Source of the DNA: Acidiferrimicrobium sp. IK
GTDB lineage: Bacteria; Actinomycetota; Acidimicrobiia; Acidimicrobiales; Palsa-688
Direction of reading: 5' to 3'
NCBI RefSeq assembly: GCF_025499425.1
Contig: NZ_JAIMCB010000001.1
Span: 434,001-498,000 of the forward strand
Length of the DNA stretch: 64,000 nucleotides
Shown here: positions 50,334 through 57,927 of the stretch, piece by piece
Layout of the letters: every line of letters begins with the position of its first letter
Numbering within the stretch: position 1 is the first letter of the stretch
The notes under the pieces: model-generated
The model's database searches: none
Seen by the model: only the letters and a program-made list of their open reading frames with translations
Told to the model about the DNA's origin: nothing
Program-made: the position numbers and the translations under genes

Positions 50334-51092
50334 GTGCCCCTAATCGGCGCCAGCCCCCGCAACGCGTGGCGGGCCACCGACGGGCGCATCGATCTGCGCC
50401 GGGCCCGGCGCGCCGGCGCGCCGGGCTGGGACCTCGACGCGGCCCCCCAACCCCTGACGCTGGACCCCGACCGCACCGGGATCTTGGTGGTCGACATGCA
50501 AAACGACTTCTGCCATCCCGACGGGTGGCTGGCGTCCATCGGCGTGGACGTCACCCCGGCCAGGGCACCGATCGGACCGCTCCTGGACCTCCTGCCGCGG
50601 CTGCGGGCCGCGGGGATGCCGGTCGTCTGGGTGGACTGGGGCAACCGGCCGGACCGGGCCAACCTGGCGCCCAACGTGCTCCACGTCTACGACCCCGACG
50701 GGGCCTCCACCGGCATCGGCGCCGAGCTGGCCGGGGCCGGCCCGGTGCTGCAGGCCGGCAGCTGGAACGCCGCGGTCGTCGACGAGCTGACCCCCGACCC
50801 CGGCGACATCACCGTGGACAAGTACCGGATGAGCGGGTTTTGGGACACGCCGCTCGACTCCATACTCCGAAACCTGGACCTGACCACCCTGCTGTTCGCC
50901 GGCGTCAACGCCGATCAGTGCGTGCTGGCGACCCTCGCCGACGCGGCGTGCGCCGGCTACGACTGCGTGATGGTGACCGACTGCTGCGCGACCACGTCGC
51001 CGGGCTTCTGCTGGGACGCGACGGTCTACAACGTCCGGCAGTGCTTCGGTTTCACCACGACAGCCGCCGAGTTGGGGAAAGCGGCCGGGTGA
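50334..51092 (+). CDS. RutB-like isochorismatase-family cysteine hydrolase
   Basis: 252 residues. Catalytic triad Asp54 (LVVDMQND), Lys163 (TVDKYRMSGF) and Cys196 (VNADQCVLAT). The Asp-Lys-Cys spacing (109 and 33) is what I recall for E. coli RutB, and the segments GSW...VDEL.P.PGDI and SGF..TPLDSILR are shared with RutB, the ureidoacrylate amidohydrolase of pyrimidine breakdown. Biuret and N-carbamoylsarcosine hydrolases are related alternatives. The first 40 residues are an Arg/Ala-rich extension absent from RutB. GTG 50334 follows a TACACT box, probably leaderless. No other rut gene is adjacent. Coupled to the cupin gene (GTGA overlap). Confidence 0.87.
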   Translation: MPLIGASPRNAWRATDGRIDLRRARRAGAPGWDLDAAPQPLTLDPDRTGILVVDMQNDFCHPDGWLASIGVDVTPARAPIGPLLDLLPRLRAAGMPVVWVDWGNRPDRANLAPNVLHVYDPDGASTGIGAELAGAGPVLQAGSWNAAVVDELTPDPGDITVDKYRMSGFWDTPLDSILRNLDLTTLLFAGVNADQCVLATLADAACAGYDCVMVTDCCATTSPGFCWDATVYNVRQCFGFTTTAAELGKAAG

Positions 51093-51562
51093 GCCGACCG
51101 CCCTACACGCTCGCGCCGTCGGCCCCGCTGACCGCCCACCACATCAGCCCTGGCGACACCGTCAAGCTGGCCGTGCTCGCCGGTCCCGCCGACGGTCTTG
51201 ACCACTCGGTGATATTCGAGATCTGGGAGCCCGGCGGGGCCCAGCCGCCCAACTCCCATTCGGCGTCGGTGGAAACGTTCTTGTTCCTCGCCGGGGACGG
51301 CCTCGCCCAAAGCGACGGCCAAGAGGCCGCGGTCGGCGCCGGGCAGCTGCTGGTCCTGCCGGCGGGCACCACCCATCGGATCCTCAACACCGGCCCGGGT
51401 CGGCTCTACGCCATCACCACCATGATCCCCGACGCCGGGTTCGCGGCGATGATCACCGCCGGGCCGGAGGCGCCCCTCGACGCGGAGGACCTAGCCGTGC
51501 TGCGCCGGTCACCCGGGGACCGCGACGGCAACCACGGCGATGTCGTCTCGAGGTCGTCCTGA
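51089..51562 (+). CDS. Cupin-domain protein
   Basis: 157 residues with one double-stranded beta-helix. Metal-binding-type motifs: NSHSASVETFLFLAGDGLA (modified cupin motif 1) and GQLLVLPAGTTHRILNTGP (motif 2, with His). Single-domain cupins of this kind may be small dioxygenases, isomerases or ligand sensors. Start GTG overlaps the stop of the RutB-like gene, so it is likely to act in the same pathway. Its last 54 bases overlap the 3' end of the convergent rsbP gene; the tail after residue 135 looks unstructured. Confidence 0.8.
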   Translation: MSRPPYTLAPSAPLTAHHISPGDTVKLAVLAGPADGLDHSVIFEIWEPGGAQPPNSHSASVETFLFLAGDGLAQSDGQEAAVGAGQLLVLPAGTTHRILNTGPGRLYAITTMIPDAGFAAMITAGPEAPLDAEDLAVLRRSPGDRDGNHGDVVSRSS

Positions 51563-52750
51563 CTGGAACTCGACCACCTCGCGCAAGATCCCCTCGGCCA
51601 CGGCGTCCGCCGAACCGGGATGCTCGGCCAGCCACGCGACCAGCCGCTCGTCGTCGTAGAACTCGCCCTCAGGGCTGCGGGCCTCGGTCACGCCGTCGGT
51701 GTAGACGACCACGACGTCACCCGGGCGCAGCTCGATGGTGGTGTCGGAGAACTCCGGCTCGTCGACCAGACCGACGAGCGAACCCGGCCGACCGAACCCG
51801 ACCGGAGGCTCCGACCGGCGGATCAACAAAGGGAGCGGGTGGCCGCCGCAGCTGACCGTCGCCGTCCACCGCCGGTCCTGGAGGCGGAGACGCAAGACCG
51901 TGACGGTGCAAAACCGGTCGCTGCCGTGGTGGAGGAGCACCTCGTTGAGCGTGGCCAGCGCCCCCGACGGCAGGGACTGGCGGACGGCGGCCGCCCGGAC
52001 GGTGTAGCGAGCCAGCGAGGTGACCACCGCGGCCTCCACGCCCTTGCCGCACACGTCGCCTATGACCAGGCACCAGTCGTTGGCGCTGACCTCGAACGCG
52101 TCGTAGAAGTCACCGCCGATCTCCGCGCCGCTGCCCGCCGGCCGGTAACCGGCGGCCAGCTCGAGACCGGGGATGCGGGGGTGGGCAGGCGGGATGAAGC
52201 TCTGCTGGAGGGTGCGGGCCAAAGCGACGGCGTGAGCCTCCGACTCCTCGGCTCGCTGCCGTTCCCGCAGCAGCTCGCGTTCGTACTCCCGCCGCTGGGT
52301 GGCGTCGAACACCGCGGTGCGGATCGCGCTCGGCCGACCAGAGCCGTCCAGCTCGACGACCGAGTTGACCAGGACCGGCAGGCGGCTCCCGTCGGCACAC
52401 ACCACGTCGAGGGCGATCTCCCGGGCGCTGCCGTGCATCTGCAAGAGGGGGGCGTAGTGCGTCTCGTGGTAGATCCGGCCGCCGGCGGTGAGCAGATCGA
52501 CGAACCGGCGGGCCCCGACCAGATGACCCCGGTGGTAGCCGGTGAGGGTGAGGAACGTCTGGTTGACCTTAGCGATCAGGCCGTCGGCGGTGGTCGTCAG
52601 ATAGCCGCAAGGGGCCCGGTCGTAGAGCCGCTCGGGGTCGTCACCGGCCAACGCCCCGAGGAAATCCTCCAGCGCATGGTTCGAGTCCGCGTCGCCCGAA
52701 GCCGGTCGGCTAGTCGCTGACAAACTCGGCGATCGCAGCCGCGGTGGCAT
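51509..52750 (-). CDS. rsbP: PAS-domain PP2C phosphatase, RsbP-like
   Basis: 413 residues. Residues about 35-155 form a PAS domain (APCGYLTTTADGLIAKVNQTFLTLTG), followed by a coiled segment YERELLRERQRAEESEAHAVALARTLQQSFIPP and a SpoIIE-type PP2C phosphatase domain with acidic metal ligands in IGGDFYDAF, IGDVCGKGVEAA, VYTDGVTEA and RDDIAVVAVAV. In Bacillus RsbP dephosphorylates the anti-anti-sigma factor RsbV under energy stress, activated by RsbQ. Length matches Bacillus RsbP (about 400) and the gene directly follows rsbQ, overlapping it by 41 bases with ATG 52750; TTG 52723 is an alternative start giving a 14-base overlap. No RsbV, RsbW or sigma gene is in the window. Confidence 0.88.
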   Translation of the reverse strand: MPPRLRSPSLSATSRPASGDADSNHALEDFLGALAGDDPERLYDRAPCGYLTTTADGLIAKVNQTFLTLTGYHRGHLVGARRFVDLLTAGGRIYHETHYAPLLQMHGSAREIALDVVCADGSRLPVLVNSVVELDGSGRPSAIRTAVFDATQRREYERELLRERQRAEESEAHAVALARTLQQSFIPPAHPRIPGLELAAGYRPAGSGAEIGGDFYDAFEVSANDWCLVIGDVCGKGVEAAVVTSLARYTVRAAAVRQSLPSGALATLNEVLLHHGSDRFCTVTVLRLRLQDRRWTATVSCGGHPLPLLIRRSEPPVGFGRPGSLVGLVDEPEFSDTTIELRPGDVVVVYTDGVTEARSPEGEFYDDERLVAWLAEHPGSADAVAEGILREVVEFQSGRPRDDIAVVAVAVPG

Positions 52751-53507
52751 CCGGGGCGCTCAGGTTGGGGCAGTGTCCGGTGGCGTCGAGCAACACCAGA
52801 CGGCTCCCGGCGATGGCGTCGGCCACGTACTGTCCCACAGCGACCGGGGCGATGACGTCTTGTCGGCACTGCAACACCAGCGTCGGCTGCGACACCTTGG
52901 CCAGGTCGGCCCGGTTGTCGGACATGAACGTCACCCGGGCGAACTGGCGGGCGATCCGGGGATCGGTCCGACAGAAGCTCTCGGTGAGCTCGTCCCCGAG
53001 CTCCGGCCGCTCACCGTTTCCCATGATCACCGGCGCCATCGCGCTGGACCATCCCAGGTAGTTGCTCTCCAGCGAGTCGAGCAGCTCGGCGATGTCCGCC
53101 TTGCTGAAACCCCCCACATAGGTACCGTCATCTATGTAGCGCGGCGACGGGGCGACCAGGACCAGCTTGGCGAAGCGTTCCGGTTCGGCGACCGCGGCCA
53201 GGACCCCGATCATTCCCGACACCGAATGGCCGACGAACACGACGTCACGGAGGTCCATTTCCCGGCAGAGGAGCAGCAGGTCGTCGGCGTACCCGGCCAG
53301 CGAGTCGTAGCGGACCGGGTCATAGGCGCCGAGGTCCGAGCCGCCCGCCCCGACGTGGTCGTAGAGAACCACCCGGAACCGGTCCTCGAAGCGAGGCGCG
53401 ACGTGCCGCCACATGTGCTGGTCGCAGCCGAACCCGTGGGCGAAGACCATCGGCTGAGCGTCCGCCTGCCCCAAATCCGCCACATTGAACCGCGCTTTGA
53501 CATCCAC
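52710..53507 (-). CDS. rsbQ: Alpha/beta hydrolase, RsbQ-like activator of RsbP
   Basis: 265 residues. Very close in pattern to Bacillus RsbQ: HGFGCDQHMW, VVLYDHVGAGGSDLGAYD, VFVGHSVSGM, DPRIARQFARVTF and LQCRQDVIAPVAVG. The catalytic triad is Ser95, Asp217 and His245, nearly the same numbers as in Bacillus. RsbQ is thought to process a small hydrophobic molecule and thereby activate RsbP; plant karrikin and strigolactone receptors are distant relatives. GTG 53507 gives the expected N-terminus; a longer CTG start overlapping the previous stop is possible. It lies 32 bases downstream of the flavin monooxygenase gene and is probably co-transcribed with it. Confidence 0.9.
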   Translation of the reverse strand: MDVKARFNVADLGQADAQPMVFAHGFGCDQHMWRHVAPRFEDRFRVVLYDHVGAGGSDLGAYDPVRYDSLAGYADDLLLLCREMDLRDVVFVGHSVSGMIGVLAAVAEPERFAKLVLVAPSPRYIDDGTYVGGFSKADIAELLDSLESNYLGWSSAMAPVIMGNGERPELGDELTESFCRTDPRIARQFARVTFMSDNRADLAKVSQPTLVLQCRQDVIAPVAVGQYVADAIAGSRLVLLDATGHCPNLSAPDATAAAIAEFVSD

Positions 53508-53539
53508 CGTCTCGGAGGCTACCCGCAGCGAGACCCGGC

Positions 53540-55009
53540 TCAGGCCATCGCGGCGAGCTGGCGGCGCAGACCGGTGACCAGGTCGCCGGCGCCCATGGTG
53601 TGGCGGGCGGCGCCGTACACCGCGAAGTCGGGGCGGACCAGGATCACCGCGGCGCCCAGCTCCCGGAACCATTCCGGGTACGGCGCCGGTGCATCGGAGC
53701 AGTCCAGCGACCGGCCGCCGAGGTCGGCGAACCACGCCGCCGCGTCGGCGCCGAGCAGCCGGCCCGGGTCGCCGTCGCGGCCGTAGAGCACCCAGCCCCG
53801 CCCGATGACCGCGTCGAGGTGCCCGTGGCGGCCGCCGGCGGTGATCTGCCCCTGCACCGACAGGGTCCCCGCGGCGGGGTCCCCGGCCCGCAGCAGGCCC
53901 GGGCCGAGCGCCGGCAGGGGAGGCGGGGCGATCGGCCCCGAGCGCTTCGCGGCCGCGACCATGTCACGGTCCCGGGCGGCGGCCGCGTCGGGGTCGGAGA
54001 CGCAGATGACCCGGCCCAGCTCGACGGAGAAGTCGATCTCGGTGCGGGTTTGGGGCCGCCGCTCGCTGGCGTAGGTGTCGAGGAGGGCGGCGGGAGCGCC
54101 GGCTAGGACCATGTCGAGCTTCCACGCCAGGTTGGACGCGTCGCGAAGCCCGGCGCAGAGCCCCTGCCCGGCGAAAGGCGGCATCTGGTGAGCCGCGTCA
54201 CCGGCCAGCAAGAACCGCCCCTTTCTCCACTCCTCGGCGACGCGCGCGTCGAATCGGTACAGGGCGTGACGCTCGAGGCGGGCGCTGCCGGCGTCGAGCT
54301 GCCAGGCGGCCAGCAGCCGCCACGCGGTCGCCTCCGACGCCAGCTCGTCGGGGTCCTCGCCCGGCAGGCGCATGAACTCGAATCGGCGCCGGCCCGGGCC
54401 ACCTGACACCGCCGTGGTCGGCCGGGCCGGGTCGCAGACCTGCACGTTGCAAGGGATCCAGTGGCGCGGCTGGTCCTCGACGACGTCGACGACCAGCCAG
54501 TCGAAGGAGTAGCCGGCGTCGGCCGACGCAATCCCGAGTAGGGAGCGGACCGTGCTGTTGGCCCCGTCGCAGCCCACGACCCACCCTCCGCCCAGCTCGG
54601 CCAGGTCGCTGACCTGCCGACCTCGGCGGACCTCCACCGAAGGCAGCGCCGCCAGCCGCTCGGCTAGGAGCGCCTCGAGCGCCGGCTGCGAGAACATCAG
54701 CGACTCGGGCCACCCCGAACGCCCGAGCGGCCCGTCGGGCTGCAACCGGAGCAGGACCTGCCCGGCCGGGTTGCGCCACTCGTAGGCGTCCATCACCTCG
54801 GTGTCGGGCGCCAGCGCCTCCATGACCCCGGCCGCGTCGAGGATCCGGGCGCCTTGATGGTCGAGGTGCACGGCGCGGGGCTGCGCGACCGGTCGCGGCT
54901 GCTTGTCGAGGACCACCACCCGCCGGCCCCGGCCGCCGAGAAGAGCGGCCAGGGTCATCCCGACCGGCCCGGCGCCGACGACGGTGACCTCCGGGTCGGG
55001 GCCGGTCAC
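53540..55009 (-). CDS. FAD-dependent aromatic monooxygenase (MhpA/PheA family)
   Basis: 489 residues, class-A flavoprotein hydroxylase. FAD motif VTVVGAGPVGMTLAALLGGRG at the N-terminus, WVVGCDGANSTVR (DG motif), and RFLLAGDAAHQMPPFAGQGLCAGLRDASNLAWKL (GD motif). The C-terminal thioredoxin-like domain carries AAVILVRPDFAVYG. Such enzymes hydroxylate phenols using NAD(P)H and O2. Start GTG overlaps the UbiA stop, so the two are co-translated. With the nearby type III polyketide synthase and methyltransferase it resembles the SrsC-type hydroxylase of alkylresorcinol/alkylquinone clusters. Confidence 0.88.
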   Translation of the reverse strand: MTGPDPEVTVVGAGPVGMTLAALLGGRGRRVVVLDKQPRPVAQPRAVHLDHQGARILDAAGVMEALAPDTEVMDAYEWRNPAGQVLLRLQPDGPLGRSGWPESLMFSQPALEALLAERLAALPSVEVRRGRQVSDLAELGGGWVVGCDGANSTVRSLLGIASADAGYSFDWLVVDVVEDQPRHWIPCNVQVCDPARPTTAVSGGPGRRRFEFMRLPGEDPDELASEATAWRLLAAWQLDAGSARLERHALYRFDARVAEEWRKGRFLLAGDAAHQMPPFAGQGLCAGLRDASNLAWKLDMVLAGAPAALLDTYASERRPQTRTEIDFSVELGRVICVSDPDAAAARDRDMVAAAKRSGPIAPPPLPALGPGLLRAGDPAAGTLSVQGQITAGGRHGHLDAVIGRGWVLYGRDGDPGRLLGADAAAWFADLGGRSLDCSDAPAPYPEWFRELGAAVILVRPDFAVYGAARHTMGAGDLVTGLRRQLAAMA

Positions 55010-55869
55010 AGCTGACGGCCCCGGCTCACCAGCATGGCGACGTCGACCAGCGCGACGACCAGCGACGCCCGGAACAGCAGCGCCTCCCGGCCTCGCCGGT
55101 AGGCGACGACGCCGCCGGCGACGAGAGCGGCGGCTACCGGCAGGCCCGCCGCGGTCCAGCCGACCCGGCCCGGACCGAACGCGACGACCGCCGACGCGGC
55201 GAGCATCAAAGCGGCGGCGCCGGCCACGGTGCGGGTGCGCCCCAGGCGGTGGGGCAGGCCGCGCACGCCGGTGGCGGCGTCGTCGTCGAGGTCGGGGACC
55301 ACGTTGGCCAGGTGAGCCCCGACCCCGAGCAGCGCGGCGGCGGTCAGCGCCCACCACTGCGGGGCCGGGTGACCGGCCCGGCCGAGGGAGATGAACGCGA
55401 CGAGCAGAGCGAAGCTCGCCGCGTACGGCGCCCACGACCACACCGTGCTCTTCAGCCGGGCGTTGTAACCCCAAGCCAGCGCCACCGCGACGACGTGCGC
55501 GCCGCCGGCCCGCCACCCGGAGAGAAACGACAGCGGCACGCACGCGGCCGCCGCCCCGAACGCCGCCAGGCCGACGGTGCTCCGCCCGAGCCCGCCGCCG
55601 ACGAGCGGCTTGTCGGACCGGCGGGCGGCTCGGTCCCGTTCGGCGTCGAGCCAGTCGTTGTGCCACCCGACCGACAGCTGCCCGGCGAGGACCGCGGCGC
55701 CGACCGCGACCACCCCCGGTGCGGCGCGTCCCGACGACGCGGCCAGGACCACGCTCAGCGCGGTGACCGCGGCGGTCGGCTCCGGGTGGCAGGCCCGCAG
55801 CAGGGTCAGCGCCGCCGGCGGCCCTCCCGTGGACTGCTGCGCTCGTCCCGACCCCATGGCGGTCACCAT
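55006..55869 (-). CDS. UbiA-family prenyltransferase
   Basis: 287 residues, about eight membrane helices. The first Asp-rich motif is NDWLDAERDRAARRSDKPL and the second VPDLDDDAATG; both bind Mg-prenyl diphosphate. Members prenylate aromatic rings (quinone, heme O, chlorophyll) or other acceptors in the membrane. No heme O synthase signature is seen, and the gene is not near men genes, so a dedicated acceptor is likely; the adjacent hydroxylase and the head-to-head polyketide synthase point to a phenolic polyketide. ATG 55869 or ATG 55857 may be used. The gap to the divergent methyltransferase is only 20-32 bases. Confidence 0.87.
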   Translation of the reverse strand: MVTAMGSGRAQQSTGGPPAALTLLRACHPEPTAAVTALSVVLAASSGRAAPGVVAVGAAVLAGQLSVGWHNDWLDAERDRAARRSDKPLVGGGLGRSTVGLAAFGAAAACVPLSFLSGWRAGGAHVVAVALAWGYNARLKSTVWSWAPYAASFALLVAFISLGRAGHPAPQWWALTAAALLGVGAHLANVVPDLDDDAATGVRGLPHRLGRTRTVAGAAALMLAASAVVAFGPGRVGWTAAGLPVAAALVAGGVVAYRRGREALLFRASLVVALVDVAMLVSRGRQL

Positions 55870-55889
55870 AGGTGGAGGACTGTGGTTGG

Positions 55890-56618
55890 GTGGCTGGTGT
55901 GCCCTTGCCCACGTTGCGGGCCCGCAACGATCCCCGCCAATACGACGACCTCGCCGACGCGTGGTGGGATCCGAGGGGCGCCTTCGCCATGCTGCACTGG
56001 CTGGCCGAGGCGCGCGCCGGGCTGGTCCCCGCCGCGGCCCGCCCCGGGGCGGTCCTCGTCGACCTGGGTTGCGGGGGAGGGCTCCTCGCCCCGCACCTGG
56101 CCGCCAAGGGGTACCACCACGTCGGGGTGGACGTGACCGGCTCCGCGCTGCGCCGGGCCCGGGACCACGGGGTGACCGTCGTGCGCGCCGACGCCGCGAC
56201 GGTCCCGCTTCGCGACGAGGTCGCCGACGTCGTGTGCGCCGGGGAGATCCTCGAGCACGTCACCGACCCCGCCGCGGTGGTCGCCGAGGCGTGCCGGCTG
56301 CTTCGCCCCGGCGGCCGGCTGGTCGTCGACACCATCGCCGCGACCAGGCTGGCCACCCTCGTCGCCGTGGAGATCGCCGAGCGGGTCCCGGGCGCGGCGC
56401 CGGCGGGCATCCACGACCCGGCGCTGTTCGTCGACCGCGACGCTTTGGTCCGGGCCTGCGCGGCGCACGGCGTCGAGCTGCGGCTGCGGGGTCTGCGGCC
56501 CCGGTGGCGGGAGCTGGCCGGGTGGGCCGCGGGCCGCCGGCCGGCGGTGACGATGGTGCCGGTGTGGACCACCGCGGTGCTGTTCCAAGGGTGGGGCACC
56601 AAGGGGGTCGGGCGGTGA
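55890..56618 (+). CDS. UbiG-like SAM-dependent O-methyltransferase
   Basis: About 242 residues, class-I methyltransferase. DLADAWWDPRGAFAMLHWL near the start parallels UbiG; LVDLGCGGGLLAPHLAAKG binds S-adenosylmethionine, with VVRADAATVPL, AGEILEHV and LRPGGRLVVDTI following. UbiG methylates hydroxyls during ubiquinone synthesis; actinobacteria use menaquinone, so a phenolic polyketide is a more likely substrate here. GTG 55890 is chosen because GGTGGAGG (55871-55878) lies 11 bases upstream; GTG 55872 and 55899 are alternatives. The stop overlaps the polyketide synthase start (GTGA). Confidence 0.87.
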   Translation: MAGVPLPTLRARNDPRQYDDLADAWWDPRGAFAMLHWLAEARAGLVPAAARPGAVLVDLGCGGGLLAPHLAAKGYHHVGVDVTGSALRRARDHGVTVVRADAATVPLRDEVADVVCAGEILEHVTDPAAVVAEACRLLRPGGRLVVDTIAATRLATLVAVEIAERVPGAAPAGIHDPALFVDRDALVRACAAHGVELRLRGLRPRWRELAGWAAGRRPAVTMVPVWTTAVLFQGWGTKGVGR

Positions 56619-57730
56619 GCACCGCGGCACCGTCTCCGGCGGTCGGCGTCGCCGCCCCGGCCTGGGAGCGGCCGGCGCCGGCGGTGGTCACCGGCAGCGG
56701 GCAGGCGTTCCCGGCCGGGCGCAGCCAGCAGGAGTACTGGGACGGGTTCTACGGGCCGCGCGCCGGCGACAACCGCTGGACCCGGGCGGTGTTCCTCGGC
56801 GCCGGCTGCGGCCGGCGCCACACCGCGGTCGACCCGACCGTCGAGGACATCTCCGGGTGGTCGACGGGGGAGCGGATGGCCCGCTACCTGGCCGAAGCGC
56901 TGCCGCTGGCGGCCGCCGCGGCGGGCGACGCCCTCGACGGGGCCGGGCTGGCCGCCGGCGACCTCGGGCTTTTGGCGGTGGTGTCGTGCACCGGGTACAC
57001 CACCCCGGGCCTCGACATCCGCCTCGCCGAGCTGCTCGGCGCCGACCCGTCGCTGCAGCGCCTCCTGATCGGTCACATGGGCTGCTACGCGGCGCTGCCC
57101 GGGCTGGGAGCGGTGAGCGACGCGGTGGTAGCCCGCGGCCGCCCCGCGCTGCTCGTGTGCGTCGAGGTGGCGTCGCTGCACGTCCAGCCGCCCAGCGCGG
57201 ACATGGAGCAGACCGTCGCCCACGCGTTGTTCTCCGACGGCGCCGCCGCGGTGGTCGTCGAGCCCGGCGGAGGCGCCGGCGGCCCGGCCTCGGGTCTGGA
57301 GGTGATCGACGTGGTGGCCCGCACCGACGTGGCCACCGCCGACCACATGCGCTGGGACATCACCGACCTCGGCTTCCGGATGGGTCTGTCGCGGCGGGTC
57401 CCCGACGTCCTCGCCCGCCACGTCGGGCCTCTCGTGGACGACCTGCTCGTCCGCAACGGCCTCGGGCGCGGCGACGTCGACGGCTGGGCGGTGCACCCCG
57501 GCGGCCCGAGGATCCTCGACGTCGTCGAGGAGCAGCTGGGTCTCGGCCCCGGCGCCCTCGACCCGTCCCGCCGGGTGCTCGCCGAGCACGGCAACTGCTC
57601 GTCGGCGACGGTGCTGGTGGTCCTCGAGGAGCTGCGGAGGGCCGCGCCGCTGGCGCCGGGGGAGGCGGTGGTGGCGTTGGCGTTCGGGCCCGGCCTGACC
57701 CTCTACGGCGTGCTGCTCAAGGCGGTGTAG
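56615..57730 (+). CDS. Type III polyketide synthase (chalcone/stilbene synthase family)
   Basis: 371 residues, homodimeric ketosynthase. Catalytic triad Cys157 (GHMGCYAALPGL), His294 (WAVHPGGPRILD) and Asn327 (LAEHGNCSSATV). These enzymes extend an acyl-CoA starter with malonyl-CoA and cyclise it to resorcinols, pyrones or phloroglucinols; starter choice cannot be read reliably from this sequence. The 30 N-terminal residues before TGSGQAFPAGRSQ are Ala/Pro-rich. Translationally coupled to the methyltransferase upstream. Together with the divergent UbiA and flavin hydroxylase it probably makes a prenylated and methylated phenol or quinone. 197 bases separate it from the next operon. Confidence 0.93.
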   Translation: MSTAAPSPAVGVAAPAWERPAPAVVTGSGQAFPAGRSQQEYWDGFYGPRAGDNRWTRAVFLGAGCGRRHTAVDPTVEDISGWSTGERMARYLAEALPLAAAAAGDALDGAGLAAGDLGLLAVVSCTGYTTPGLDIRLAELLGADPSLQRLLIGHMGCYAALPGLGAVSDAVVARGRPALLVCVEVASLHVQPPSADMEQTVAHALFSDGAAAVVVEPGGGAGGPASGLEVIDVVARTDVATADHMRWDITDLGFRMGLSRRVPDVLARHVGPLVDDLLVRNGLGRGDVDGWAVHPGGPRILDVVEEQLGLGPGALDPSRRVLAEHGNCSSATVLVVLEELRRAAPLAPGEAVVALAFGPGLTLYGVLLKAV

Positions 57731-57856
57731 GCGCCCCGCGGGAGCGACCCGGGGCCGGTATGGAACCAACCGGGCCGGCTGTGCGTCTTCATCACTGTGA
57801 GCCGCCCCGACCGCTGCCCTCCCCGCCCTCAGCGCGCCGCCCCGCCCCGCGCGGTC

Positions 57857-57885
57857 TGTAACCCCGGCCGCGCCCTCGGTAGGGT
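57857..57885 (+). promoter_or_regulatory. Promoter of the MauD/MauE-like operon
   Basis: TGTAAC (57857-57862) and TAGGGT (57880-57885) are spaced by 17 bases. Transcription would begin near 57892, giving a leader with GGGGAGG at 57913-57919, eight bases before the GTG at 57928. Confidence 0.5.
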
Positions 57886-57927
57886 GAACGGCGTGCGGAA
57901 GGTCTGCAGCGCGGGGAGGTCCCGACG

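Noticed and set aside
55890..56618. Ubiquinone biosynthesis (UbiG, UbiA) genes
   Set aside because: Actinobacteria use menaquinone, no other ubi genes are present, and the genes are coupled to a type III polyketide synthase and a phenol hydroxylase.
53540..57769. Very long minus-strand open frame of about 1,400 codons
   Set aside because: Only its last 489 codons have protein character (the flavin monooxygenase); the rest is antisense to the polyketide synthase and methyltransferase and reflects GC-rich sequence with few stops.
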